Shown here piece by piece: positions 18,418-26,334 of a stretch of 64,000 bases of DNA (position 1 is its first letter; the number at the start of each line of letters is the position of its first letter). The position numbers and the translations under genes are program-made. This DNA is from Granulosicoccus sp. GTDB lineage: Bacteria > Pseudomonadota > Gammaproteobacteria > Granulosicoccales > Granulosicoccaceae. The stretch spans positions 1-64,000 of the forward strand of contig JALZWO010000044.1 of assembly GCA_023300375.1 (NCBI GenBank). The letters run 5' to 3'. Under the pieces are notes generated by a model. The model ran no database searches and had not been told where the DNA came from. It worked only from the letters and a program-made list of their open reading frames with translations.

Positions 18418-20625
18418 ATGAGATTGCGATCGCAGATGTTCTTGGCTGTGGCATTGACGCTTGTGGTGCCTTTAGTTGGTTGGCAGAGCGTCAAGCAACT
18501 TTACGTGGCTTTGCAGCAAACACGCATAGATGATCAAATGCTCAAAGTGGCAAACATGCGCTTGGCGCTATCTGAATCACTGAACGTGGCGAGTTGGCTT
18601 GAGCCGTCTCTGGCAGCAGAGCGGCCCAATGACTGGTATGCCGAAAAGTCTCGTTATCCTTTGTTTGTTGATGGTTACGACGATGACTGGCGAAACCTGT
18701 TGGGTAGCTGGTACACCTATGATTCTGCGTCAACCGATAACAAGCTGAGCTTGCGATTGGCGAAGAAAAATCAGCGACTTTATCTGTTTCTTAAAGTTAC
18801 AGATGATCACTTGATCTACCATTCCGTACCTAAGCTTGAAACAAACCCTGCGGAAGGTGAGACTCCCGATCGCTGGCTGCAGCTCGTCAATGGTGACTCG
18901 GTACATATCGCTGTTCAGGCCGGTGATGGGCGCGTAGAGCATGGATTATTTCGCACTGTTGCGCCAGGTTCAGTCGCTGCTGTGTCGGGAGTGGATCAGC
19001 CTGGGCGTCCAGCCGGTAGCGCGTTGCCAGGGTGGCGGGGTTTCTGGTCACGTAGCGTTGATGGGTATCAATTAGAAGCCAGTATTGCACTACCTGGTAA
19101 CGGAACTCGGGTGGGTGTGGCTGTTGTTGACGTAGACACAAGCGATGAGCCTCGGAGGCGATGGTTGGGTACGTTTGATCCATTACCAAAGCAAACTTAT
19201 TCGTTGCCTAATTTACCTAAACCCGCAGACAGCGCAATCTCATCGCGTGTTTTCTTTGCCAGTGAATTAGTCCAAGAGCAGTTGCAGGGCTGGACAAACA
19301 GTGGTGCTAGGTCGCGTCTGTTCGATGTTCATGGTCGCCTTGTGGCGGATGTCAATAATCTTTACACCACGGTACTGGATGATCTTGATGACGAGGAAGC
19401 AGCCTCCTTTAAGGGGGTTCTGGATGCTCTGTTGTTCAGAGTTTTCTCGTTCATGGTTGCTGACGATTTGCCTTTGTTACCTGAGCAGCTCAACGCGGCG
19501 GTGCTGCTGAATCTTAGCGATGAACGTAGGTCCGCGGTAGTTAACGATCAGCCTTTAACAACACGCTACGTTACTGATGAAAATGATCGAGTATTAGGCA
19601 CACTCGCCTCTATTGGGCAAAATCCTCTGCGTGCGTATTTGTTACTGGAGGCCAACGAAGAGCATGCCTCTGCGTATGCTGGCAGTCAGCTTGCTCGGCT
19701 GTTCAGTTTATTGCTTCTAGTGAGTCTACTGGTAGGATGCGGTTTGCTGGTTTTTGCTATTGGGCTATCTTCTCGCATACGCAGATTATCTGGCGAAGCT
19801 CAGCGGGCGGTTAGTGTTGATGGGCGAGTCAATACTCTGTTTAGCAATGGTCTAACAGACATAGATGCACAAGATGAAATTGGCGATTTGTCGCGCAAAC
19901 TATCGTCTTTATTGTCCCGTTCTGCGCAATATACGCAGTACCTTGAAGCACTGTCGGGAAGGCTGTCACATGAACTAAGAACCCCGTTGTCAGTGGTTAG
20001 AACCTCTCTGGAAAATCTAGATGTAAATGCCTTGGACAAACAGTCTAAATTGCTCATCGAGCGTGCCGAGGGTGGTGCCGTACAACTGGGGCGAATCATC
20101 AAAGCGTTGGTAGATTCCACCCGGTTAGAAAACAGCGTGCAAGATGCAGCGTTGGAAGAGGTAGAGTTAGGACGCTGGCTACGCGGTGTTTGCGATATCT
20201 ATTCCCAGTTGTATCCCGATGTGCGGTTTGTGATACGACCACAAGAGCTACCTGAACTTAACGTCAGGGTATCGCCAGAATTACTGCAACAGGCGATGGA
20301 TAAGCTTGTTGACAATGCTGTCAGCTTTAGCCACAACGCCTCACTTGTGTTACAGCTTTCTCGAGATGATACAAGAGCAGAATCTCATGCCATGCTTGCC
20401 GTTGCCAATCAGGGTCCAGCTATTGATGAGCGACAATGGTCAACGCTATTCGATCCCTTGGTATCGTTGCGCGACATACCTCAGGGTTCAGAATCTGCTG
20501 AAGATTTACATCTAGGGCTAGGTCTGTATATGGTTCGGCTCATTGCACGTGGAGTGGGCGGTGAAGTATTCGCCCGCAATCAAGATAAGTGGGTAGTGTT
20601 CGGAGTATCGCTGCCTTTATCGTGA
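18418..20625 (+). CDS. pdsS: Membrane sensor histidine kinase of the dedicated sortase system type (PdsS-like)
   Basis: A 735 aa kinase. A membrane segment near residues 7-25 and a second near 425-450 enclose a large periplasmic domain whose first half (about 75-270) resembles a CBM9/DOMON-like beta-sandwich (LFVDGYDDDWRNL, LRLAKKNQRLYLFLKVTDDH). The H-box is LSGRLSHELRTPLS near residue 517, the N-box LVDNAVSFS near 635 and the G-box LGLGLYMVRLIARG near 700. Length and layout fit the TIGR03785 group as I remember it. The start codon is the last ATG of the tandem array. Confidence 0.82.
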   Translation: MRLRSQMFLAVALTLVVPLVGWQSVKQLYVALQQTRIDDQMLKVANMRLALSESLNVASWLEPSLAAERPNDWYAEKSRYPLFVDGYDDDWRNLLGSWYTYDSASTDNKLSLRLAKKNQRLYLFLKVTDDHLIYHSVPKLETNPAEGETPDRWLQLVNGDSVHIAVQAGDGRVEHGLFRTVAPGSVAAVSGVDQPGRPAGSALPGWRGFWSRSVDGYQLEASIALPGNGTRVGVAVVDVDTSDEPRRRWLGTFDPLPKQTYSLPNLPKPADSAISSRVFFASELVQEQLQGWTNSGARSRLFDVHGRLVADVNNLYTTVLDDLDDEEAASFKGVLDALLFRVFSFMVADDLPLLPEQLNAAVLLNLSDERRSAVVNDQPLTTRYVTDENDRVLGTLASIGQNPLRAYLLLEANEEHASAYAGSQLARLFSLLLLVSLLVGCGLLVFAIGLSSRIRRLSGEAQRAVSVDGRVNTLFSNGLTDIDAQDEIGDLSRKLSSLLSRSAQYTQYLEALSGRLSHELRTPLSVVRTSLENLDVNALDKQSKLLIERAEGGAVQLGRIIKALVDSTRLENSVQDAALEEVELGRWLRGVCDIYSQLYPDVRFVIRPQELPELNVRVSPELLQQAMDKLVDNAVSFSHNASLVLQLSRDDTRAESHAMLAVANQGPAIDERQWSTLFDPLVSLRDIPQGSESAEDLHLGLGLYMVRLIARGVGGEVFARNQDKWVVFGVSLPLS

Positions 20626-20637
20626 GACACTAGCTGG

Positions 20638-21582
20638 ATGAATTTACCCCAGCCTCCCATTATATCGATACGCAATCTCACCAAGACGTATGCCGCCGGT
20701 GAGCAAGTGCTTAAGGGCATTGATCTTGATATTAAGCAGGGAGAGATTCTTGCGCTACTAGGACCCAATGGTGCCGGAAAAACCACGCTGATATCCACCA
20801 TCTGTGGTCTGGTCAGGCCCACGACTGGCACGATTACCGTCGGTGGTCACGATATCGTTAAAGACTATCGCCAGACACGTAAGTTAGTTGGTCTGGTGCC
20901 CCAAGAGCTTACATTAGGCGCATTTGATGTAGTTGTTGATACCGTGCGGTTTAGTCGAGGTCTTTTTGGTCTGCCGCCAGATCATGCCAGGGTAGACGAG
21001 ATCCTTAACGATCTGTCGTTGCTCGATAAAAAAGACTCTATCGTAACGCGTCTTTCTGGGGGTATGAAACGACGTGTGCTGATTGCGAAGGCACTGGCAC
21101 ACGAGCCGAAAATTCTGTTTCTTGATGAACCTACTGCTGGTGTCGACGTTGAACTACGTAAAGAGATGTGGGCGTTGGTTGAGAAGTTGCGACTAAGTGG
21201 AGTTACTATCATTTTGACCACTCACTACATCGAAGAGGCGGAAGAGATTGCTGATCGAGTGGGCGTGATAAGTGATGGACGCTTACTGGTTATTGATGAA
21301 AAGCAGAACCTCATGAACTCGTTGGGGAAAAAGCAACTCGTGGTCGATCTGCGCTCGCCAATTGAGCAGTTGCCTGAATCGTTGGCAGGTTTTGATGTGG
21401 AACTCAGTGAGGATGGTTATCGCATAACGTACACATTTGACACGCAAGGCGATCGCACAGGCATTACCACCTTGTTGCAAGCAGTTAACAATGCGGGGCT
21501 GGTATTGAAAGATCTCAATACATCACAAAGCTCCCTCGAAGATATATTCGTTAATCTGGTACATAGCGACAATGAACGTTGA
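20638..21582 (+). CDS. ABC-2 type exporter ATPase
   Basis: ATP-binding subunit, 314 aa, of the drug/polysaccharide exporter class. Walker [10 protein letters not shown] is near residue 43, the signature [15 protein letters not shown] near 139, Walker [11 protein letters not shown] near 160 and the switch His in [10 protein letters not shown] near 195. A C-terminal regulatory extension of about 80 residues follows, typical of this class. It starts 12 bases after the kinase stop and overlaps the permease gene by 11 bases, so all four genes appear to be one operon. Confidence 0.93.
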   Translation: MNLPQPPIISIRNLTKTYAAGEQVLKGIDLDIKQGEILALLGPNGAGKTTLISTICGLVRPTTGTITVGGHDIVKDYRQTRKLVGLVPQELTLGAFDVVVDTVRFSRGLFGLPPDHARVDEILNDLSLLDKKDSIVTRLSGGMKRRVLIAKALAHEPKILFLDEPTAGVDVELRKEMWALVEKLRLSGVTIILTTHYIEEAEEIADRVGVISDGRLLVIDEKQNLMNSLGKKQLVVDLRSPIEQLPESLAGFDVELSEDGYRITYTFDTQGDRTGITTLLQAVNNAGLVLKDLNTSQSSLEDIFVNLVHSDNER

Positions 21583-22333
21583 AGCCATCAAAGCAATCTA
21601 CTTTAACGAGATGCGCCGCACTCGCAAAACGCTTCTACAAAGTATTGCGTCGCCAGTAATTTCTACCGTGCTGTATTTTGTGGTGTTCGGCTCTGCCATC
21701 GGCTCACGTATCCAGTCTGTGGACGATGTGAGCTATGGGCTGTTTATTGTGCCTGGGCTCATTATGCTGTCCTTGCTGACACAGAGTATTTCAAATGCGT
21801 CGTTTGGCATATTTTTTCTAAAATTCACGGGTTCCATTTACGAAATCATGTCAGCGCCCGTTTCGTTTTTCGAAGTGGTCATTGGCTTTGTGGGGGCGGC
21901 TGCAACCAAGTCGTTCATCATTGGCACTATTATTTTAGCGACCGCAGGCTTTTTTGTTGAACTGCGCATTGCTCATCCATTCTGGATGTTGTTCTTCCTA
22001 GTCACCACTTGTATTTCGTTCAGCTTGTTGGGATTTATTATTGGTTTATGGGCGGATAACTTCGAGAAGCTGCAGCTCATACCGTTGCTGGTTATTACGC
22101 CATTGGTATTTTTAGGTGGTAGCTTTTATTCGGTAAGCATGTTGCCAGAGTTTTGGCAAAAGGTCACTCTGTTTAATCCTGTTTTGTATTTGATCAGTGG
22201 TTTTCGCTGGAGTTTTTTTGAAGTCTCCGATGTCAGTGTGACCGTCAGTTTGGTTATGATCAGCGTCTTCTTGCTAACTTGTTTGGCAACTGTGTATTTT
22301 ATGTTTAAGACAGGTTATAAGCTGAAGCAGTAG
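21572..22333 (+). CDS. ABC-2 type exporter permease
   Basis: Integral membrane subunit of 253 aa with about six hydrophobic segments, the layout of ABC-2 permeases such as YadH and DrrB. The conserved [18 protein letters not shown] loop near residue 185 followed by [12 protein letters not shown] marks the family. Its 3' end overlaps the convergent deformylase gene by 29 bases. The substrate is unknown; linkage to a PdsRS-like two-component system suggests something envelope-related. Confidence 0.92.
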   Translation: MNVEAIKAIYFNEMRRTRKTLLQSIASPVISTVLYFVVFGSAIGSRIQSVDDVSYGLFIVPGLIMLSLLTQSISNASFGIFFLKFTGSIYEIMSAPVSFFEVVIGFVGAAATKSFIIGTIILATAGFFVELRIAHPFWMLFFLVTTCISFSLLGFIIGLWADNFEKLQLIPLLVITPLVFLGGSFYSVSMLPEFWQKVTLFNPVLYLISGFRWSFFEVSDVSVTVSLVMISVFLLTCLATVYFMFKTGYKLKQ

Positions 22334-22838
22334 GCGATGGCTTGTTCATTCTCAGTGAGCGAAGCGCATGTCTGAACAGCAGTGAACGAATTGTCGATAC
22401 ACGATCTATAAAGAGTTTGCCCTGAAGATGATCTATTTCGTGCTGTAAACAGATTGCATGCATACCGTTGTATTCACGCTCTAGTGATTCACCGTGTTGA
22501 TTTTTAGCTCTGCACACTACAGCGCTTGGCCGCATGACTTTGGCCGAAATGCCTGGTATGGAGAGACACTGTTCTGAGCAGATTGCAAAGCCTGCCGTCT
22601 TTATAATCTCCGGATTAATGAGCACCTCAGGTTGGCTTTTGTCTGTCGATAGATCCATCACCAAAATTTGGTGCAATTGCCCAAGCTGAGGGGCGCATAA
22701 GCCAATTCCCGAGGTGGCGTTCAGCGTATCGATCAAGTTTTCCACGAGTGTATCGGTGCTTGAGTCGAATGAACTTACAGGCTCTGCAATTTGCCTGAGT
22801 ATTGGGTCAGGGTATTCAACAATAGCAGTGTTGGCCAT
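22305..22838 (-). CDS. def: Peptide deformylase homologue in the LH2 (puc) operon
   Basis: A 177 aa metal-dependent deformylase, which removes the formyl group from N-terminal formyl-Met. The three motifs are present: motif 1 GIGLCAPQ (44-51, usually GxGLAAPQ), motif 2 EQCLS (89-93, usually EGCLS, with the metal Cys kept) and motif 3 HEIDH (133-137). The changes in motifs 1 and 2 mark it as divergent but probably active. It begins 4 bases after the pucC stop codon, so it is the last gene of the puc operon. It is not next to fmt, the usual neighbour of the housekeeping def. Confidence 0.88.
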   Translation of the reverse strand: MANTAIVEYPDPILRQIAEPVSSFDSSTDTLVENLIDTLNATSGIGLCAPQLGQLHQILVMDLSTDKSQPEVLINPEIIKTAGFAICSEQCLSIPGISAKVMRPSAVVCRAKNQHGESLEREYNGMHAICLQHEIDHLQGKLFIDRVSTIRSLLFRHALRSLRMNKPSPTASAYNLS

Positions 22839-22842
22839 CGTT

Positions 22843-24252
22843 TTAGGCCCAGCTGGCAGCGGGCGTTTGCACACGGTTACGCACGAGAGGGTAGGCTGCA
22901 ATAACGGTGATCACTAACAGAACCATCTCAGTGGCATAAACAGCGACGTATCCTGTAGCTATTCCCCATAGTTCATTGTTACTGGCGGCAACGGCGTTAT
23001 TAACAAGATCACGGACCACGCCACTAAAGGCGATGGCGATACCTGCAGCAGTTGCTTGCACGGCTCCCCATGCGCCTAAGGCTAACCCTGCTTGATCGGC
23101 GGGCGCGCGGTTCATAGTGGCGGTGAGTGTTCCGTGACCAAACAAGGCTGCGCCGAAGCCGATCATGAAATTGCCTAGTAGAAATAGTGCCGTGATATCT
23201 AAAGGGGCGGCCAGCATGACAAAGGCAAACGCTGGCAGGCCTACTAGAGCACCACTGAGAACCATGCGGTATGGGTCTCCACCATTGCCCAGGATTCTAG
23301 AGGCAAGGCCAAATCCGAGCAACCCACCAAAAGCGAGCAGTGCGGTAAGCTTTGTTGTTGCACTGACAGACAGATGCAGGACATGCCCACCAAAGGGTTC
23401 TAGTAAAACGTCAGCCATGCCAAATGCCAGAGTGCCAACACCAACAATAACCAATTGCCTTATCGCATTAGAACCCGAAGTGAATCTTTTCCAGGATTCA
23501 CTAAAGGTAGGATCAGGAGTTGTGTTCTGGGGCTGCCCACGAGTAATGGTTTCTTGTTGCCACATGGCAATAAAGTTGAGTAGCACGGTGACTACTGCGG
23601 CACCCTGAATGACTTTGACCAGTTGCCCTGGCGAGAATGACTCTAGGACATAGCCGAATACCAAAGAGCTTATTAGCATGCCCACAAGTAAAGTGACATA
23701 CATTAGGCCCACTACTTTGGGGTGTGACTCTGGTGGTGTTAGATCAGTAGCAAGTGCCAGGCCTGCAGTTTGTACCGTATGTACGCCTGCGCCGACTAAT
23801 AAAAACGCAAGGCCTGCGGCGGCATGACCCACCCACAGTGGCCAGTTGGTCGATTCACCTTGCTGCCCTAATACTAGTAGAGCAAAAGGCATGATAGCAA
23901 AGCCGCCGAACTGCCACAGCGTACCCTTCCAGATAAACGGTACGCGACGCCAGCCTAAAGCGCATCGGTGGGTGTCTGATTTATGGCCAATGAGAGCACG
24001 AAAAGGCGCGAATACTAAGGGCAGGGCCAGCATAACCGCCACCAGCCATGCGGGGACATTCAACTCCACTATCATGACCCGGTTTAGCGTACCGACTAGC
24101 AGCACAAGTGCAATACCTACTGAGACTTGGAAGAGCGAGAGTCTCAGTAGCCGGCTAAGAGGTAAATCTTCAGTGGCGACATCTGCAAATGGTAAAAACT
24201 TTGGCCCCATGGCGATCCATGAAGCCAGCATTTTTTTGCCCGTCCTTGCCAT
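22843..24252 (-). CDS. pucC: PucC-family LH2 assembly protein (MFS fold)
   Basis: A 469 aa membrane protein with about 12 hydrophobic segments, of the BCD/PucC/LhaA family required for assembly of light-harvesting complexes. Typical segments are LNRVMIVELNVPAWLVA near residue 55, the loop IGHKSDTHRCALGWRRVPFI near 88 and GTLTATMNRAPADQAGLALG near 375. A strong AAGGAG lies before the ATG. It follows the repeat-protein gene by 42 bases and precedes the deformylase gene, in one minus-strand operon with pucBA. Confidence 0.93.
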   Translation of the reverse strand: MARTGKKMLASWIAMGPKFLPFADVATEDLPLSRLLRLSLFQVSVGIALVLLVGTLNRVMIVELNVPAWLVAVMLALPLVFAPFRALIGHKSDTHRCALGWRRVPFIWKGTLWQFGGFAIMPFALLVLGQQGESTNWPLWVGHAAAGLAFLLVGAGVHTVQTAGLALATDLTPPESHPKVVGLMYVTLLVGMLISSLVFGYVLESFSPGQLVKVIQGAAVVTVLLNFIAMWQQETITRGQPQNTTPDPTFSESWKRFTSGSNAIRQLVIVGVGTLAFGMADVLLEPFGGHVLHLSVSATTKLTALLAFGGLLGFGLASRILGNGGDPYRMVLSGALVGLPAFAFVMLAAPLDITALFLLGNFMIGFGAALFGHGTLTATMNRAPADQAGLALGAWGAVQATAAGIAIAFSGVVRDLVNNAVAASNNELWGIATGYVAVYATEMVLLVITVIAAYPLVRNRVQTPAASWA

Positions 24253-24294
24253 ATCTCAACTCCTTAACAAGGTTTTACTTGTCACACAGCGTTC

Positions 24295-25095
24295 TTACTT
24301 GTCGCGGGTAAGTACCGGGATACCAAGCTTTGAAGACAAGGGCGTGGCATTGCTTGATAGTAGTGGGAGTCCAAAGCTGCTGTTCTTTTTTGAAGATTGC
24401 TTTTCAGGATCACTCAGAGTGTCCATTCCCAGTTTGTCTGAAAGTGGTGTGGGATCATCTCTCAAGAGACCCCAGCCAAATTTTGAAGACAAGGGGGTAG
24501 GGTTGTCTTTAAGCACTTCCATGCCAATTTTTGACGATAAAGGCGTTGGGTTATCGTTGCTAAGCAAACCACCCATAACCGGTTCAGTAGGAAAGTAACC
24601 AGGCTTGGTGAGTTCGGAAAATGCACGAGACATCCAGCTTCTACGATGAGAAAGCACTGGCATCTTTAGTAATGCTGATAGCGGAGCTGGTTGCATCCAT
24701 GTGTGATATTCGAGCCCTGGCATTTCGCCAATATCAATCTGCTTGCCTGTGTTAAGTGTGTCTGTGCCACGCAGTGCTTCACCAAAAGGAGCCGTGAGCA
24801 AGACCAGTGATTGGCCGAGCTGCATCGCATCGGCATAGACCATGGCATGACTGCCAGGAACCTCTGACGCTTCATGCACGCTTATGATGACCTGAGCCAG
24901 CATTTCAGTTGTGTCGACGCCGTCATTCTGCCCAGGTGTAAGCATCTCTGGATTGGCATCAGTAAACATTGAGGGTGTAATCACCGAAATGTCTTCTTCT
25001 TCGAAGCCATTAGCCTTCAGGGCATCTACGGCTTCTAGTGCATCTGCTTCTGATGCATAGGCTTGTCCGATGGGGATGAGTTTCAGTAACGCCAT
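24295..25095 (-). CDS. Unrecognised repeat protein of the LH2 operon, 266 aa
   Basis: It lies between pucA and pucC with a good GGAGAG ribosome site. Residues 1-45 resemble the small alpha/beta domain of YflT/GSP17M-like stress proteins (SEADALEAVDALKANGF then EEDISVITP). Residues 60-130 are mixed and soluble. The C-terminal half carries a 16-residue repeat: 181-196, 197-212, 213-228 and 248-263, consensus [DS][ND]xTPLSSKLGxxxLx, with degenerate copies at 135-149 and 236-247. No membrane segment or signal peptide is seen. I do not recognise a family; a structural or assembly role for LH2 is inferred from position alone. Confidence 0.85.
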   Translation of the reverse strand: MALLKLIPIGQAYASEADALEAVDALKANGFEEEDISVITPSMFTDANPEMLTPGQNDGVDTTEMLAQVIISVHEASEVPGSHAMVYADAMQLGQSLVLLTAPFGEALRGTDTLNTGKQIDIGEMPGLEYHTWMQPAPLSALLKMPVLSHRRSWMSRAFSELTKPGYFPTEPVMGGLLSNDNPTPLSSKIGMEVLKDNPTPLSSKFGWGLLRDDPTPLSDKLGMDTLSDPEKQSSKKNSSFGLPLLSSNATPLSSKLGIPVLTRDK

Positions 25096-25135
25096 GATGG
25101 CTCTCCTGCTGGTGTCTGGTTGCTAATGGGTACTA

Positions 25136-25179
25136 TAAAAAGCATCAACCCCGTGAACGTATCGCTAACGGGGTTGATG
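25136..25179 (-). terminator. Strong hairpin with T-run after pucA (partial terminator)
   Basis: On the minus strand a perfect 12-bp stem CATCAACCCCGT / ACGGGGTTGATG with a 13-base loop is followed by CTTTTTAT. It lies 6 bases after the pucA stop and 40 before the start of the next gene. In puf and puc operons such hairpins reduce downstream transcription and protect the antenna mRNA, giving many more antenna subunits than assembly factors; the same role is inferred here. Confidence 0.88.
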
Positions 25180-25185
25180 TTCTAC

Positions 25186-25329
25186 CTAACCTCCAAAGAA
25201 GGCTGGAAACCACGTTGTGTTGCTCAGGATGGCGTAATGCACAACAAATGAAATTGCAGACACCCAACCTAGAAATAGAGGGATGCCGATTGAAGGCTTT
25301 ACTACAAGCCACATTTTGCTTTGATTCAT
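25186..25329 (-). CDS. pucA: LH2 antenna alpha subunit (PucA)
   Basis: A 47 aa single-span bacteriochlorophyll-binding peptide of the inner membrane. It begins [20 protein letters not shown], clearly the LH2 alpha pattern, and the ligand His31 lies in [10 protein letters not shown]. The end [10 protein letters not shown] aligns with TTWFPAYWQG of Rhodoblastus (Rps.) acidophilus LH2, placing Phe at both position 44 and position 45. The tail is shorter than in that protein (53 aa). It starts 11 bases after the pucB stop, with GAGG before the ATG. Confidence 0.95.
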   Translation of the reverse strand: MNQSKMWLVVKPSIGIPLFLGWVSAISFVVHYAILSNTTWFPAFFGG

Positions 25330-25340
25330 TGTGTATTACC

Positions 25341-25487
25341 TCAGCCGAGCCACGGGGTTAGTACGAATGCCAGAAAATGCGCAACCAGTGCAATCGCGAA
25401 AAATACGCGAGCGCCGTCAATGACGTGCTTGTGCAGTTCTTCTGATTGGCTGACGGTAAGTCCTGTTGAAAATACCTGTTCGCTCAT
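25341..25487 (-). CDS. pucB: LH2 antenna beta subunit (PucB)
   Basis: A 48 aa single-span antenna peptide. The N-terminal part [20 protein letters not shown] is typical of LH2 beta; the bacteriochlorophyll ligand is His37 in ALVAHFLAF and the protein ends LTPWLG. Arg27 corresponds to the Arg that contacts B800 in known LH2. The gene has GGAG 9 bases before its ATG. It is the first gene of the minus-strand puc operon, about 115 bases downstream of the predicted transcription start. Confidence 0.95.
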   Translation of the reverse strand: MSEQVFSTGLTVSQSEELHKHVIDGARVFFAIALVAHFLAFVLTPWLG

Positions 25488-25523
25488 GGGGAATTCTCCA
25501 AAGTGCCGGAACAATCGAAATAC

Positions 25524-25542
25524 GCGTGCACCACCTGCACGC
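25524..25542 (-). other. Hairpin in the puc 5' leader
   Basis: A perfect 7-bp inverted repeat GCGTGCA / TGCACGC around a 5-base loop lies in the predicted untranslated leader of pucB, 37 bases before its start codon. There is no T-run, so it is more likely an mRNA stability or translation element than a terminator. Confidence 0.55.
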
Positions 25543-25579
25543 AGGCGCCCAATGCGTTGTGCATGGACTACGCTGATCG

Positions 25580-25675
25580 TGTTTACAGATATTCACAACG
25601 TGTTTATGATCGTAAACAAGCCCAATGAAAGTGTCAACTAAGATTGTCAAATAGATGTGTAAGCTAAAATTGACA
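25580..25675 (-). promoter_or_regulatory. Array of four PpsR/CrtJ-type operators before pucB
   Basis: Three perfect TGT-N12-ACA palindromes occur at 25580-25597 (TGTTTACAGATATTCACA), 25601-25618 (TGTTTATGATCGTAAACA) and 25658-25675 (TGTAAGCTAAAATTGACA), and a one-mismatch copy (TGT-N12-TCA) at 25632-25649. The last two are separated by exactly 8 bp, the spacing described for cooperative CrtJ binding. Sites 2 and 3 cover the predicted -10 and -35. The regulator gene itself is not in the window. Confidence 0.85.
25609..25637 (-). promoter_or_regulatory. Predicted sigma70-type promoter of the puc operon
   Basis: On the minus strand a consensus -35 TTGACA (25632-25637) is followed after 17 bases by TACGAT (25609-25614), four of six matches to TATAAT. 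Both elements lie inside PpsR-type operators, which fits repression by blocking RNA polymerase. Confidence 0.6.
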
Positions 25676-25697
25676 CGTTGGGAAAAACACATTGACG

Positions 25698-26318
25698 TCA
25701 GTGTTGCAATCCACCCTGTTTGAGCAAATATTGTACAATTTGGGTAATTCCTTCGCCATTTTTCATGTCACTGAAGATGACAGGCTTGTCGGCCCTGGCG
25801 GTGTTAGCATCAAGACGCATGTTGTCTAGGTTGGCATCCACATGAGGCGCTAGATCCGTTTTATTAATAATGAGCAGATCTGAGCGGGTAATCGCTGGCC
25901 CGCCTTTGCGAGGAATATCCTCACCTTGGCAAACTGAAATTACGTACACCGTTAAATCAGCGAGCTCCGGTGAGAAAGTTGCCGCTAGATTATCACCACC
26001 AGATTCTATGAAAATGATGTCCAGATCGTTGAACTGCTTCGATAGTGTGTCCACAGCGCGCAGGTTGATAGAGGCGTCTTCGCGAATCGCCGTATGTGGG
26101 CATCCACCCGTTTCAACGCCCAACACTCGTTCGCTCGGAAGTGCTTGCATGCGAACCAGAGCTTCAGCGTCTTCGCGTGTGTAAATGTCGTTGGTTATAA
26201 CGGCAATCGAATAATCATCACGCAGGGCTTTGCATAGCTGAGCGACTAGGCTGGTTTTGCCCGAGCCAACCGGACCTCCAATGCCGATACGTAAGGCAGC
26301 TCTGTCTTTAGGTGGCAT
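25698..26318 (-). CDS. ureG: UreG, urease accessory GTPase
   Basis: GTPase that drives nickel insertion into urease with UreD, UreF and UreE. The P-loop [11 protein letters not shown] is near residue 12, the metal-binding Cys-Pro-His in [13 protein letters not shown] near residue 70 and the guanine-specificity NKTDLAPHV near residue 154. The ATG at 26318 gives 206 aa, the usual length, with AGGA upstream and 16 bases after the ureF stop; a longer frame to 26369 overlaps ureF and is unlikely. It is the last gene of the operon; the puc promoter region follows. Confidence 0.96.
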   Translation of the reverse strand: MPPKDRAALRIGIGGPVGSGKTSLVAQLCKALRDDYSIAVITNDIYTREDAEALVRMQALPSERVLGVETGGCPHTAIREDASINLRAVDTLSKQFNDLDIIFIESGGDNLAATFSPELADLTVYVISVCQGEDIPRKGGPAITRSDLLIINKTDLAPHVDANLDNMRLDANTARADKPVIFSDMKNGEGITQIVQYLLKQGGLQH

Positions 26319-26334
26319 GTTAGTAAATTCCTGA

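Noticed and set aside
23846-24598. Long open frame on the plus strand (250 codons) opposite pucC and the repeat-protein gene
   Set aside because: It is antisense to two well-supported genes, has no ribosome site or family resemblance, and its repeated C-terminus merely mirrors the repeats of the minus-strand protein.
25341-25487. LH1 (pufB/pufA) rather than LH2 identity for the small antenna genes
   Set aside because: The alpha peptide begins MNQSKMW and contains TTWFPA as in LH2 alpha, pucC is in the operon, and no pufLM reaction-centre genes are adjacent.
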